From positions 2,051-8,650 of the forward strand of contig DIJY01000089.1 in assembly GCA_002421405.1 (NCBI GenBank): DNA of 6,600 nt, given 5' to 3'. Within the stretch, counting starts at the first letter, position 1. Every line of letters begins with the position of its first letter. This document shows, in pieces, positions 1-5,965 of the stretch. Source of the stretch: Caryophanales bacterium UBA5632. Its GTDB lineage: Bacteria > Bacillota_I > Bacilli_A > Izemoplasmatales > Hujiaoplasmataceae. Both the position numbers and the translations under genes were made by a program. The notes below the pieces were generated by a model that was not told the DNA's origin, did not search any database, and worked only from the letters and a program-made list of their open reading frames with translations.

Positions 1-1149
1 CGTATATAAATCCGTTTTAACCGTGATCGATGCCGTTAAGTTCAAATCATAATCATCCATGACTGTTTGTGAAGCGATGACATCTTGGAGGGTTAAAATA
101 GCATTATACCCAATCACAAATGATTCAGGGCCCGTAAAGATTGGTGAAACCTCATCGATGACTTCGACTTCGACGAGATAATATGATGTATTTCCGCTTG
201 AGTCCGTGACTTTAAAAGATAATTCATAAAAACCCAACGTAAATGGATTGGAAGAATAGTTTTCTTCAACCAACACAATACTATTTGATATATCGCCGTC
301 AACGTTATCTGAAGCACTTAAATTATTTATAATGGTTTCTATGGTCGTTGTATTCGGATAACTCAATACGAGAGAGTTGATTCCCGTTATCAAGGGCTTT
401 GTAACATCGACGACTTTGATTAAAATACTAAAATTCGTTATATTTCCGCTCGAATCAGAAACAGAGTATCCAACTAAATATTCGCCCACTTGATTCATAT
501 GAGCGGTATACGTATCGTTCGTTACAACAATACTCGATGATAAGTCGCCTTCTATTGCATCATAAGCGGATAGGCCAGAAGTAATCTCTGCTAAGGTGAA
601 TGGATCATCGACATTGACAATCACAACGCCTGAACCGTTATAATAAGGGCCGTTAATGTCGATAAGATTCCCAATCACAAACGCTTCATAGCTGGTGAAA
701 GATGAGCCTTCTTCTAAGATGAGCCCCGCAACATTATGAGTTAATAGATAATTGTTATTGTCAGAGATTGAAATGGCGATGTAATTGACATTCGCCGGGG
801 ATAAGAAAGTAAAGGATCCGTAATATGGTTCGTTCGATTGAGCAATCATATTCCCCATGCCATAGGTGATGGCGTCAATTTCATTCTCATTTTCATAAAA
901 AGTGATGGTCCAAGAAATTTCACCCGGGTCATATAATTCCCTAGGAAAAGATAACGTGTAATACGTATGAGCTTTAATCGCAAATGCCTCATCACTGGAT
1001 AAATATCCATTCAAATATGAGAAATTATCCGTCGATAAATAGTTCTTTCCTCCTGGCAAATAATGGGGTGAGTAAGTATCCGCTGATACGGATTCAATCA
1101 AGGGTATTGCACATAAAAGCAATGCTAAAACAAATATAATTTTCTTCAA
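1..1149 (-). CDS. Secreted surface protein with Ig-like (DUF5011-type) repeats, 3' end cut by window
   Basis: The reading frame stays open for 383 codons from a TTG at 1149 to base 1 without a stop, so the gene continues outside the window. The TTG has an AAGGAG site ten bases upstream (1160-1165). The protein begins MKKIIFVLALLLCAIPLIES, a clear Sec signal peptide with likely cleavage after VSA (residue 23). Residues 45-157 form a beta-rich domain ending in LEEGSSFTSYEAF, a pattern I associate with carbohydrate-binding-like domains of phage and surface proteins. Then come Ig-like repeats at about 165-247, 248-332 and 333 onward (incomplete). They carry the hallmarks DNVDGDIS and two copies of (S/T)DSSGNxxxx, typical of DUF5011/HYR-like bacterial surface repeats. 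It is probably exported and attached to or released from the cell surface; any anchor or enzymatic domain lies beyond the window. The role, whether adhesion or glycan binding, is inference. Confidence 0.8.
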   Translation of the reverse strand, partial: MKKIIFVLALLLCAIPLIESVSADTYSPHYLPGGKNYLSTDNFSYLNGYLSSDEAFAIKAHTYYTLSFPRELYDPGEISWTITFYENENEIDAITYGMGNMIAQSNEPYYGSFTFLSPANVNYIAISISDNNNYLLTHNVAGLILEEGSSFTSYEAFVIGNLIDINGPYYNGSGVVIVNVDDPFTLAEITSGLSAYDAIEGDLSSSIVVTNDTYTAHMNQVGEYLVGYSVSDSSGNITNFSILIKVVDVTKPLITGINSLVLSYPNTTTIETIINNLSASDNVDGDISNSIVLVEENYSSNPFTLGFYELSFKVTDSSGNTSYYLVEVEVIDEVSPIFTGPESFVIGYNAILTLQDVIASQTVMDDYDLNLTASITVKTDLYT

Positions 1150-1152
1150 AAA

Positions 1153-1193
1153 AAATCATCTCCTTTGCATAAATAATACATCGGAGATGATTT
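1153..1193 (-). terminator. Hairpin with T-run after the slipin gene, overlapping the next gene's RBS
   Basis: On the minus strand AAATCATCTCC (1193-1183) pairs perfectly with GGAGATGATTT (1163-1153), an 11-bp stem with a 19-base loop. The stem runs into eight consecutive T (1155-1148). It starts 22 bases after the slipin stop codon, so it looks like an intrinsic terminator. The 3' arm contains the GGAG of the Shine-Dalgarno for the TTG-started gene at 1149, so the same fold would also hide that ribosome binding site. The stem has only four G-C pairs of eleven, so its strength as a terminator is uncertain. Confidence 0.55.
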
Positions 1194-1215
1194 CATTCTT
1201 TTTATATTTATTGAA

Positions 1216-1956
1216 TTATATTTTTTTATCTTTTTCTAATTCCTTTTCAATCTTTTTCGTTAATTGGCTGGCTAAGTTCACAAAATCGCTTGGTAATAAC
1301 ATGATGGTCGTCGTATTGTTCTCAGCCCCAACTTCAGTAATCATTTGCATCCGACGAAGTTCAAGTCCTGCGGGACTCTTCGCAATCGCTTCGGCGGCTT
1401 CAGCCAATTTCTGACTTGCTTCAGCTTCGCCTTCGGCTTTGATGATTCTCGCTCTTTTTTCACGCGTGGCTTCGGCTTCTTTAGCCATCGCTCTTTGCAT
1501 CGCAATTGGAATTTCGACGTCTTTCATTTCAACCATTTGAACATCGAGACCCCATGGGTCTGTAATCTTATCAACTATTTCTTTTAATTGCAGGTTAATC
1601 TTATCACGATCATTTAAAACTTCATCTAAATTATTTTGACCAATGACATTTCTTAACGTTGTCAAAGCGATTTGATAAATCGCAGATTGATAATTCGCTA
1701 CTTCAAGAACCGCTTTTTTGGGATCTGATATCCGGTAATACAATACCGCGTTGACTTTAATTGTAACACTGTCTCGCGTGACGGTATCTTGAGCCGCAAC
1801 ATCGACTGTGTTCACACGGATGTCAACTTTTTCAACTCTAGTGATGAATGGCCAAGACCAAAATAGTCCCGGTCCTTTAATGCCTTTGTATCTTCCTAAG
1901 ATAAAAATTAAGCAACGTTCATATTCTCTCGCAATTCGAAAACCAAAAAAACTCAT
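1216..1956 (-). CDS. Slipin/stomatin-like SPFH (band 7) domain protein
   Basis: This is a 246-residue SPFH/band 7 protein of the slipin (prokaryotic stomatin) type. The family forms oligomeric scaffolds on membrane microdomains. Residues 8-160 are the SPFH domain: the REYERCLIFILGRYKGIKGPG opening, the DIRVNTVDV strand, the DSVTIKVNAVLYYRI segment and the WGLDVQMVEMKDVEIP block are family hallmarks. Residues 155-195, with EKRARIIKAEGEAEA, form the charged Ala/Glu-rich coiled coil, followed by the usual NNTTTIMLLP end. The ATG is supported by GGAGG at 1964-1968, seven bases away. Most slipins begin with a membrane segment and sit next to an NfeD gene. Here neither is seen: residues 1-12 are not hydrophobic enough for a helix, and the neighbours are unrelated. 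Membrane contact might come from residues 16-38 or from Cys15 acylation, which is inference. A promoter lies directly upstream. Confidence 0.9.
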   Translation of the reverse strand: MSFFGFRIAREYERCLIFILGRYKGIKGPGLFWSWPFITRVEKVDIRVNTVDVAAQDTVTRDSVTIKVNAVLYYRISDPKKAVLEVANYQSAIYQIALTTLRNVIGQNNLDEVLNDRDKINLQLKEIVDKITDPWGLDVQMVEMKDVEIPIAMQRAMAKEAEATREKRARIIKAEGEAEASQKLAEAAEAIAKSPAGLELRRMQMITEVGAENNTTTIMLLPSDFVNLASQLTKKIEKELEKDKKI

Positions 1957-1968
1957 CGATTTACCTCC

Positions 1969-1980
1969 ACTAAATTTAGT
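1969..1980. promoter_or_regulatory. 12-bp perfect palindrome just upstream of the slipin RBS
   Basis: ACTAAATTTAGT is a perfect palindrome whose edge abuts the GGAGG of the slipin gene, inside the predicted 5' leader. It could be a small repressor site. It is very AT-rich, so it may also be chance. Confidence 0.2.
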
Positions 1981-2022
1981 TTTTTTACTTCAATAGCGAA
2001 ATTACATTTGTATCTATTTAAA

Positions 2023-2051
2023 ATTATATCACAGACGAAATTAAGTGGCGA
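2023..2051 (-). promoter_or_regulatory. Sigma-A-type promoter for the slipin gene, extended -10
   Basis: On the minus strand there is a perfect TATAAT at 2028-2023 preceded by TGA, giving the extended -10 motif TGnTATAAT. It lies 17 bases downstream of TCGCCA (2051-2046), a 4-of-6 match to TTGACA. The predicted start near 2016 gives a leader of about 60 bases. The promoter sits in the gap after the helix-turn-helix gene, so the slipin gene has its own transcription start. Confidence 0.7.
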
Positions 2052-2080
2052 TAAAAAAACAGCTATTTCTCTTTCTAATA

Positions 2081-2857
2081 TTAATTCTCACTTTCATTTA
2101 ACTCTTTTAATCTTCGATAAAATGTTCTTTTAGAACTTAAACCGCTTCGCTTAACGGCTTCATCAATGGTAATAACTCCACTCAAATACTGTTTTCGAAT
2201 TTCATTTAATACAACAAATGATACTGTTTGTTTTTGCCTACCACGATTTCCCTTGCTTTTCTTATCATAATAAATCGATACCTTGTTATATAAATAGATA
2301 TAATTTTTGATTATATCTGTACGATTCTTATCATTAACTTCCAAATCACCAATAACCATAGTAACTCTCGTGCCAAGTTTTTTAAGTGTGAAAGAAATGG
2401 TCTTGTAAATATCGTTCGTTGAAATTTCTTTATCAATGATTTTATCGTAGAAGGCATCACTTTTTAGAGATAAACGATCACCACCATAGACCTTATTCGA
2501 GTCCAAGATCATCAAAAATGGTTGGTAGTAATCAAGATTATATTCTTTTAATTCTTCTTGCAAATTAACTCTATTTTTGGGCATAACTCTTTCACTGATA
2601 AATACTGGAGTCAAATTTGATCGATAATATTCTTTTTCTCTTAAACTTAAATCAATGCCAGGTATATCTAACGTAGGGAAAACATCTAGCACATCATAAT
2701 AAGGTTCAAAAATATATTGAAATGTTTCATTATCAAATAACTCATATGAAATTTTGGCTATTTTCATATAAACATCGTCATGATATTTATAAGAAATATA
2801 TCCAAAATTATGGTATATTAATTTATTTCCAGTTATCTTCTTGGCGTGTTCATTCAT
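2081..2857 (-). CDS. Uncharacterised protein with C-terminal recombinase-type helix-turn-helix, partner of HipA-like kinase
   Basis: I do not recognise the first 195 residues of this 258-residue protein. They are soluble and rich in Tyr, Asp and Lys, with a notable stretch at 66-91 (PGIDLSLREKEYYRSNLTP, then ISERVMP) and GGDRLSLKSDAFY at 125-137, and no membrane segment. Residues 199-210 are a basic linker (KKSKGNRGRQKQ). Residues 211-253 look like the C-terminal DNA-binding helix-turn-helix of serine recombinases: a helix over LNEIRKQYLSG, then ITIDEAVKRSGLSSKRTFYRRLKEL. The recombinase catalytic domain is absent. The ATG overlaps the kinase stop by 4 bases (ATGA) and has only a weak GGTG site, which implies translational coupling. 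Likely roles are autorepressor, kinase substrate or inhibitor. These rest on gene context only. Confidence 0.85.
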   Translation of the reverse strand: MNEHAKKITGNKLIYHNFGYISYKYHDDVYMKIAKISYELFDNETFQYIFEPYYDVLDVFPTLDIPGIDLSLREKEYYRSNLTPVFISERVMPKNRVNLQEELKEYNLDYYQPFLMILDSNKVYGGDRLSLKSDAFYDKIIDKEISTNDIYKTISFTLKKLGTRVTMVIGDLEVNDKNRTDIIKNYIYLYNKVSIYYDKKSKGNRGRQKQTVSFVVLNEIRKQYLSGVITIDEAVKRSGLSSKRTFYRRLKELNESEN

Positions 2858-3714
2858 GCTTTTTCACCAACCAATTTATAATATGACGATTCAATGATTT
2901 GTTCAAAACGGAATTTTAAGACGAACTTGTAAAAGGTTTTTTGTAAATCGGATAACCCCTCTTCGTCATCAATGAATTTGTATATCTTTCCCATATCAAT
3001 TTTGTGGTATATACGGATTAAGGCTTTATTGCAATTCTCGAATTCAAGGCTATTAATGACATCGTAGTATGAACTTTTTTTGCGATTCAGTCTTATTTGA
3101 GATGTAGGATACTTATAAGTCATATCTTTTAGAGTATCCTCATTTGTCAATGCATCATTCATAAGTTTATCCGTATTTCTTCTTGGAAAAAGCGATGATC
3201 CATTATCAAATATCGGCGCCATTCGATAAGTATTATCATTTTTTATAAATCCCCAGTTCGAACCATGTCTATCAAAGTTTCCTATTAAAGCATCGATTAA
3301 ATACATATTCCAAAATTTCTCAATTGTTTCTGGTACGTTTGTTATTTTAATATTTTCTTGTAGCATTAATGTAATATCATCGTATGAATAACTATATACT
3401 TCTTTGTCTCTTTCTAAAGATGATTCACCGACACTATTGAAGGGTGTAAATACTTCTTGAGTAGTATTAAAGTCTTTACAAAGCACAATAGCTCTGCCTT
3501 GATAAATACCTAAAACAGTCAATTGCGCTTCTTCTCCGATTAAATTGAAGATACTTGAACCTAAATGCTCAGAAATGTGATTGTTAAGGAATCCCGTTTC
3601 GGAATTTTTCTGAAATTTAACAATGAAATATTGGTTATCAATTGTAATTCCAAATTTCTCTTCCGAACCAGTATAAACACGTTCATTCTTTTGATAAAAA
3701 GAGTAGTCTTTCAA
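2854..3714 (-). CDS. Compact HipA-like serine/threonine kinase
   Basis: This is a HipA_C-type protein kinase of 286 residues, numbered from TTG at 3714. An N-lobe nucleotide loop GSEEKFG (17-23) is followed by the ATP-binding lysine in FIVKF (Lys33). The motif LIGNFDRHGSNWGF carries the catalytic Asp148 and Asn153, and APIFDNGSSL carries the metal-binding Asp170. HipA kinases phosphorylate themselves and targets such as aminoacyl-tRNA synthetases to arrest growth; the target here is unknown. The roughly 100-residue N-subdomain of classical HipA (about 440 residues) is missing, so it resembles short HipT- or CtkA-like kinases. A GTG at 3723 is also in frame, but it overlaps the GGAGG (3723-3727), whereas TTG lies eight bases from it, so TTG is preferred. 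An in-frame TGA lies just upstream. It is first in a two-gene unit, overlapping the helix-turn-helix gene by 4 bases, with no HipB gene. Confidence 0.85.
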   Translation of the reverse strand: MKDYSFYQKNERVYTGSEEKFGITIDNQYFIVKFQKNSETGFLNNHISEHLGSSIFNLIGEEAQLTVLGIYQGRAIVLCKDFNTTQEVFTPFNSVGESSLERDKEVYSYSYDDITLMLQENIKITNVPETIEKFWNMYLIDALIGNFDRHGSNWGFIKNDNTYRMAPIFDNGSSLFPRRNTDKLMNDALTNEDTLKDMTYKYPTSQIRLNRKKSSYYDVINSLEFENCNKALIRIYHKIDMGKIYKFIDDEEGLSDLQKTFYKFVLKFRFEQIIESSYYKLVGEKA

Positions 3715-3722
3715 TCGTGACA

Positions 3723-3727
3723 CCTCC
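3723..3727 (-). promoter_or_regulatory. Ribosome binding site that decides the kinase start
   Basis: A full GGAGG lies on the minus strand at 3727-3723. It shares a base with the in-frame GTG (3723-3721), which therefore cannot be used with normal spacing. It is eight bases from the in-frame TTG (3714-3712), the ideal distance. Confidence 0.7.
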
Positions 3728-3744
3728 GTTGGTCATTTATGTCA

Positions 3745-3771
3745 ATCGCATTATATCATGTATATTCCGAT
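3745..3771. promoter_or_regulatory. Imperfect 27-bp inverted repeat, candidate operator over the kinase promoter
   Basis: On the minus strand, arms ATCGGAATATA (3771-3761) and TATAATGCGAT (3755-3745) match at 9 of 11 positions around the centre CATGA. The repeat covers the spacer and the whole -10 box, where a bound regulator would block RNA polymerase. The helix-turn-helix protein encoded by the same unit is the obvious candidate ligand, by inference. TTGACA also occurs twice in the same orientation, at 3773-3778 and 3740-3745, flanking the repeat. Confidence 0.4.
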
Positions 3772-3778
3772 GTGTCAA
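3750..3778 (-). promoter_or_regulatory. Consensus sigma-A promoter of the kinase/HTH cassette
   Basis: On the minus strand a perfect TTGACA (3778-3773), a 17-base spacer and a perfect TATAAT (3755-3750) are present, with TGA before the -10 giving an extended -10 as well. The predicted start near 3743 gives a leader of about 30 bases to the TTG start codon. A promoter this close to consensus should be very strong unless repressed. Confidence 0.85.
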
Positions 3779-3821
3779 CACTGTTAAATGTTTTTGGCAC
3801 ATAATTATAAGCAACAAAAAT

Positions 3822-3868
3822 AAGAAAAAAAGCGTTTTTACCATTTTGGTGGTATTTTCGCTTCTTTT
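3822..3868 (-). terminator. Intrinsic terminator of the arsenic resistance operon
   Basis: On the minus strand the RNA can form an outer stem AAGCG/CGCTT. It is extended by A-U pairs and one G-U wobble that exists only on this strand. A symmetric AAAA/AAAA internal loop and an inner stem TACCA/TGGTA with a six-base loop follow. The 3' side runs into seven T and then more T-rich sequence (to about 3812). It lies some 80 bases after the DUF2703 stop and before the kinase promoter, separating the two units. Confidence 0.65.
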
Positions 3869-3949
3869 AGTATTATATTAATGAACCATCTCTCATTTTA
3901 TCAACGAAATCAATGAATCTGTATTTCTATTTTGTGCAAATGATAAGAA

Positions 3950-4552
3950 TCAATTATTCTTCGATTTAAGCAAATCGAAAAAATTGACAATATTCCCGGG
4001 AACAACGTAATTGTTATTTCTTTCAGGTAATGTCTCAGGAACATATATTGCTTTGAAAATAGCATTCATCAACATTGCTTTAGGTGGTTCTGTGTATCTT
4101 ACGCCTTGAAACTCCCAGTCGCGACAATCAATATCGCTGCCACATAAATCACCACAGTCTTTGCAATTCGATTCTAGGGTTTTTGAAATGACATCTTTTC
4201 CATTGACTCGAATGGTTGGTGAAGATTCAAATTCATATTTGATTGCATCTTCAAGTGACTTGATATGAATCTTGTTGAGGACAACTTCATAATTAGCAGA
4301 GAGTAATACATCTTTGATTTCTTCAAGTGAGGCTTCAAGCGTCGATTCGGTTGATTGACATCTTGAACATACGGATAAATCAAGATAGAGAAAATCAATC
4401 ATTAATGACTCAACACTGCGTCCACAGCCGCAACCACATTCAGTTTCTTTTGACTCGTCCATTATCGGTTGAATTGATTTTGATTCATTACAACCGCAGT
4501 TGCCTTCGCAACATTTTTGTTCATTAAGTCCTAAAATGATTTTTTCTGTCAT
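3950..4552 (-). CDS. DUF2703 cysteine-rich thioredoxin-fold protein
   Basis: This 200-residue protein belongs to the DUF2703 family. Family signatures are LYLDLSVCSRCQSTESTLE at 56-73 with a CxxC pair (Cys62, Cys65), SSPTIRVNGKD at 110-120 with the cis-proline-like Pro112 of a thioredoxin fold, ESNCKDCGDLCG at 127-138, DCRDWEFQG at 142-150 and TEPPKAML at 154-161. The N-terminus adds a cysteine cluster before the fold: KCCEGNCGC at 13-21 and ECGCGCG at 38-44. In total 13 cysteines are present, suggesting binding of arsenite or another thiophilic metal, which is inference. The biochemical role of the family is not established to my knowledge. The ATG has GAGG seven bases upstream (4560-4563). 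It is the last gene of the efflux operon, 98 bases after the small thioredoxin gene and followed by the terminator. Confidence 0.85.
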   Translation of the reverse strand: MTEKIILGLNEQKCCEGNCGCNESKSIQPIMDESKETECGCGCGRSVESLMIDFLYLDLSVCSRCQSTESTLEASLEEIKDVLLSANYEVVLNKIHIKSLEDAIKYEFESSPTIRVNGKDVISKTLESNCKDCGDLCGSDIDCRDWEFQGVRYTEPPKAMLMNAIFKAIYVPETLPERNNNYVVPGNIVNFFDLLKSKNN

Positions 4553-4650
4553 ATCTTATCCTCGCCTAATTTGTAGAAATAATGTTCAATTAATTTAATA
4601 AAAAGCATCTTATTCTAAAACGAAATCACAATTCTATGATTCAAACCTTT

Positions 4651-4899
4651 TTATTGACTTGCTTCATTAATAAATTGGATGATTTGATCTACCGACGGAA
4701 CTCTACCAATTGACTTAATGACGCCATTCACAACTAAAGCCGGTGTACTCATAATGTTGTATACCATGATCTCTTCAATCTTTTCAATTTTAATTACTGT
4801 AATATCCGTTCGATTCAATGTCGCAACCGCTCTTTTTACTTGTGATTCAGTCACTTTACATTTCGAACATCCTGGTCCTAAGATTTTTACTTCTACCAT
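4651..4899 (-). CDS. Small thioredoxin-like CxxC protein (second copy)
   Basis: This 82-residue single-domain thioredoxin-fold protein is of the small 'redox-active disulfide protein 2' type (thioredoxin_3 family). The active site is GPGCSKC (Cys11, Cys14) right after the first strand, the cis-proline loop is MSTPALVVNG, and the end GRVPSVDQIIQFI is typical. Such proteins are cytosolic dithiol-disulfide carriers often found in arsenic operons. They may recycle a reductase or hand metal to the pump; neither is proven here. The ATG is one base after the Acr3 stop, with GGAAG inside the Acr3 3' end as ribosome site, so the two are co-translated. It resembles the protein at 5966-6205 in motif order (CSxC, TP, GRVP) but differs clearly in sequence, so this is an old duplication or two separate recruitments. 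Confidence 0.85.
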   Translation of the reverse strand: MVEVKILGPGCSKCKVTESQVKRAVATLNRTDITVIKIEKIEEIMVYNIMSTPALVVNGVIKSIGRVPSVDQIIQFINEASQ

Positions 4900-4900
4900 C

Positions 4901-5953
4901 TTAAATCACTTCCGTTTTTAAGGTTGATTTGGGAAACCAGTGTTGCGTCTTATTCGCAATCTTCACTAAGATAAGCATAACCGGTACTTCCGTTAAAACG
5001 CCCACGATGGTTGCTAAAGCAACGCCAGGGTTCAGCGGAAACAATGCTATTGCGACCGCTACCGCAAGTTCAAAGAAGTTAGAAGCTCCAATCATCCCAG
5101 CAGGCGCAGCGATGTCATAGGGCAATTTAAGCGCTTTAGCGGCACCATATGCAATAAAGAAGATTAAGAAGGTTTGAATGATGAGAGGAATTGCGATTAA
5201 TAGAATATGCAGTGGGTTACTTAAAATCAATTCACTTTGTAATGAAAAGATTAAGATGAGGGTTAATAAGAGTCCACTGATGGTCACTTTACTGAATTTA
5301 GGAATAAACTTGGTATTGTAGTATTCTAAGCCTTTGTTCTTAACTAAATAATATCTGGTGAGTGATGCCGCAGCGAGCGGGATCACCACAAAGAGGAATA
5401 CCGATAAGAATAAAGTCGCCCATGGAACAATAATGCCAGTGACTCCAAGCAATAGTCCTACGATGGGTGCGAATAAAACAAGAATAATTAAATCATTGGT
5501 CGCAACTTGTACTAACGTATAAGCTGGGTTCCCTTTGGTTAATCCACTCCAAACAAAGACCATTGCCGTACAAGGGGCTGCGCCTAATAATACCGCTCCC
5601 GCTAAATAGTCATTTGCTAAGTTAAGGGGAATAATTGATTTAAATAAAACCATGAAGAAGAAATATGCAATTCCAAACATGGTAAAGGGTTTGATGAGCC
5701 AATTGGTGACCCAAGTGACGAATAGTCCCTTTGGATTCTTCCCAACGTTTTTAATGGATGTAAAATCAATCTTTAGCATCATGGGATAAATCATTAACCA
5801 AATTAAGATACCAATAGGAATATTTACAGAAGCAACTTCAAATTGATTGAGGAACTCGGGAATAGCTGGTAAGAAATAACCTAATGAAACACCAATGGCC
5901 ATGCATATTAACACGAAAAGCGTTAAATACTTCTCAAAGAATCCAATTTTCAT
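4901..5953 (-). CDS. acr3: Acr3-family arsenite efflux permease
   Basis: This is a 350-residue polytopic membrane protein of the Acr3 (bile acid/arsenite/riboflavin transporter) family, which exports arsenite from the cytoplasm using the proton motive force. About ten hydrophobic segments run through the sequence, first near 8-28 and last near 307-333. Diagnostic blocks are IWLMIYPMMLKIDF near 50-64, NWLIKPFTMF near 84-93, LGAAPCTAMVFVWS near 123-136 with the conserved cysteine (Cys128) that family studies found necessary for transport, and PAGMIGASNFFELAVA with the conserved Glu295. The length matches the family. The ATG at 5953 is preferred: AGGA (5964-5967) is ten bases away, but only four from the in-frame TTG at 5959. 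That AGGA overlaps the stop of the upstream thioredoxin gene, so translation is coupled. An ACR3 substrate is well supported; antimonite is also possible. Confidence 0.93.
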   Translation of the reverse strand: MKIGFFEKYLTLFVLICMAIGVSLGYFLPAIPEFLNQFEVASVNIPIGILIWLMIYPMMLKIDFTSIKNVGKNPKGLFVTWVTNWLIKPFTMFGIAYFFFMVLFKSIIPLNLANDYLAGAVLLGAAPCTAMVFVWSGLTKGNPAYTLVQVATNDLIILVLFAPIVGLLLGVTGIIVPWATLFLSVFLFVVIPLAAASLTRYYLVKNKGLEYYNTKFIPKFSKVTISGLLLTLILIFSLQSELILSNPLHILLIAIPLIIQTFLIFFIAYGAAKALKLPYDIAAPAGMIGASNFFELAVAVAIALFPLNPGVALATIVGVLTEVPVMLILVKIANKTQHWFPKSTLKTEVI

Positions 5954-5965
5954 AAGCAATCATTC

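Noticed and set aside
114..317. Minus-strand 67-residue frame inside the surface protein gene
   Set aside because: It is an out-of-frame shadow of the TTG-started gene that shows a signal peptide and Ig-like repeats.
1187..1996. Plus-strand open frames opposite the slipin gene (1187-1414, 1345-1587, 1808-1996)
   Set aside because: They lie antisense to a well-supported gene, resemble no family and have no convincing ribosome site.
2041..2080. T-run (seven T on the minus strand) shortly after the HTH gene stop, possible terminator
   Set aside because: Only AAATAGCTGTTT-like self-complementarity with no loop precedes it. I could not draw a convincing stem, so transcripts may read through towards the slipin gene.
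3804..3809. Second TATAAT on the minus strand upstream of the kinase promoter
   Set aside because: At 17 bases upstream there is only a T-rich stretch belonging to the terminator and no -35 resemblance. The consensus promoter at 3750-3778 is far better.
4174..4398. Minus-strand 74-residue frame inside the DUF2703 gene, and plus-strand frames at 4327-4527, 4718-4921 and 4929-5120
   Set aside because: All are shadows of the DUF2703, thioredoxin-like and acr3 genes, which have clear family motifs.
4553..4650. Possible internal promoter before the DUF2703 gene
   Set aside because: The 98-base AT-rich gap has TTG-containing and TA-rich hexamers but none with correct spacing to each other. I assume readthrough from acr3.
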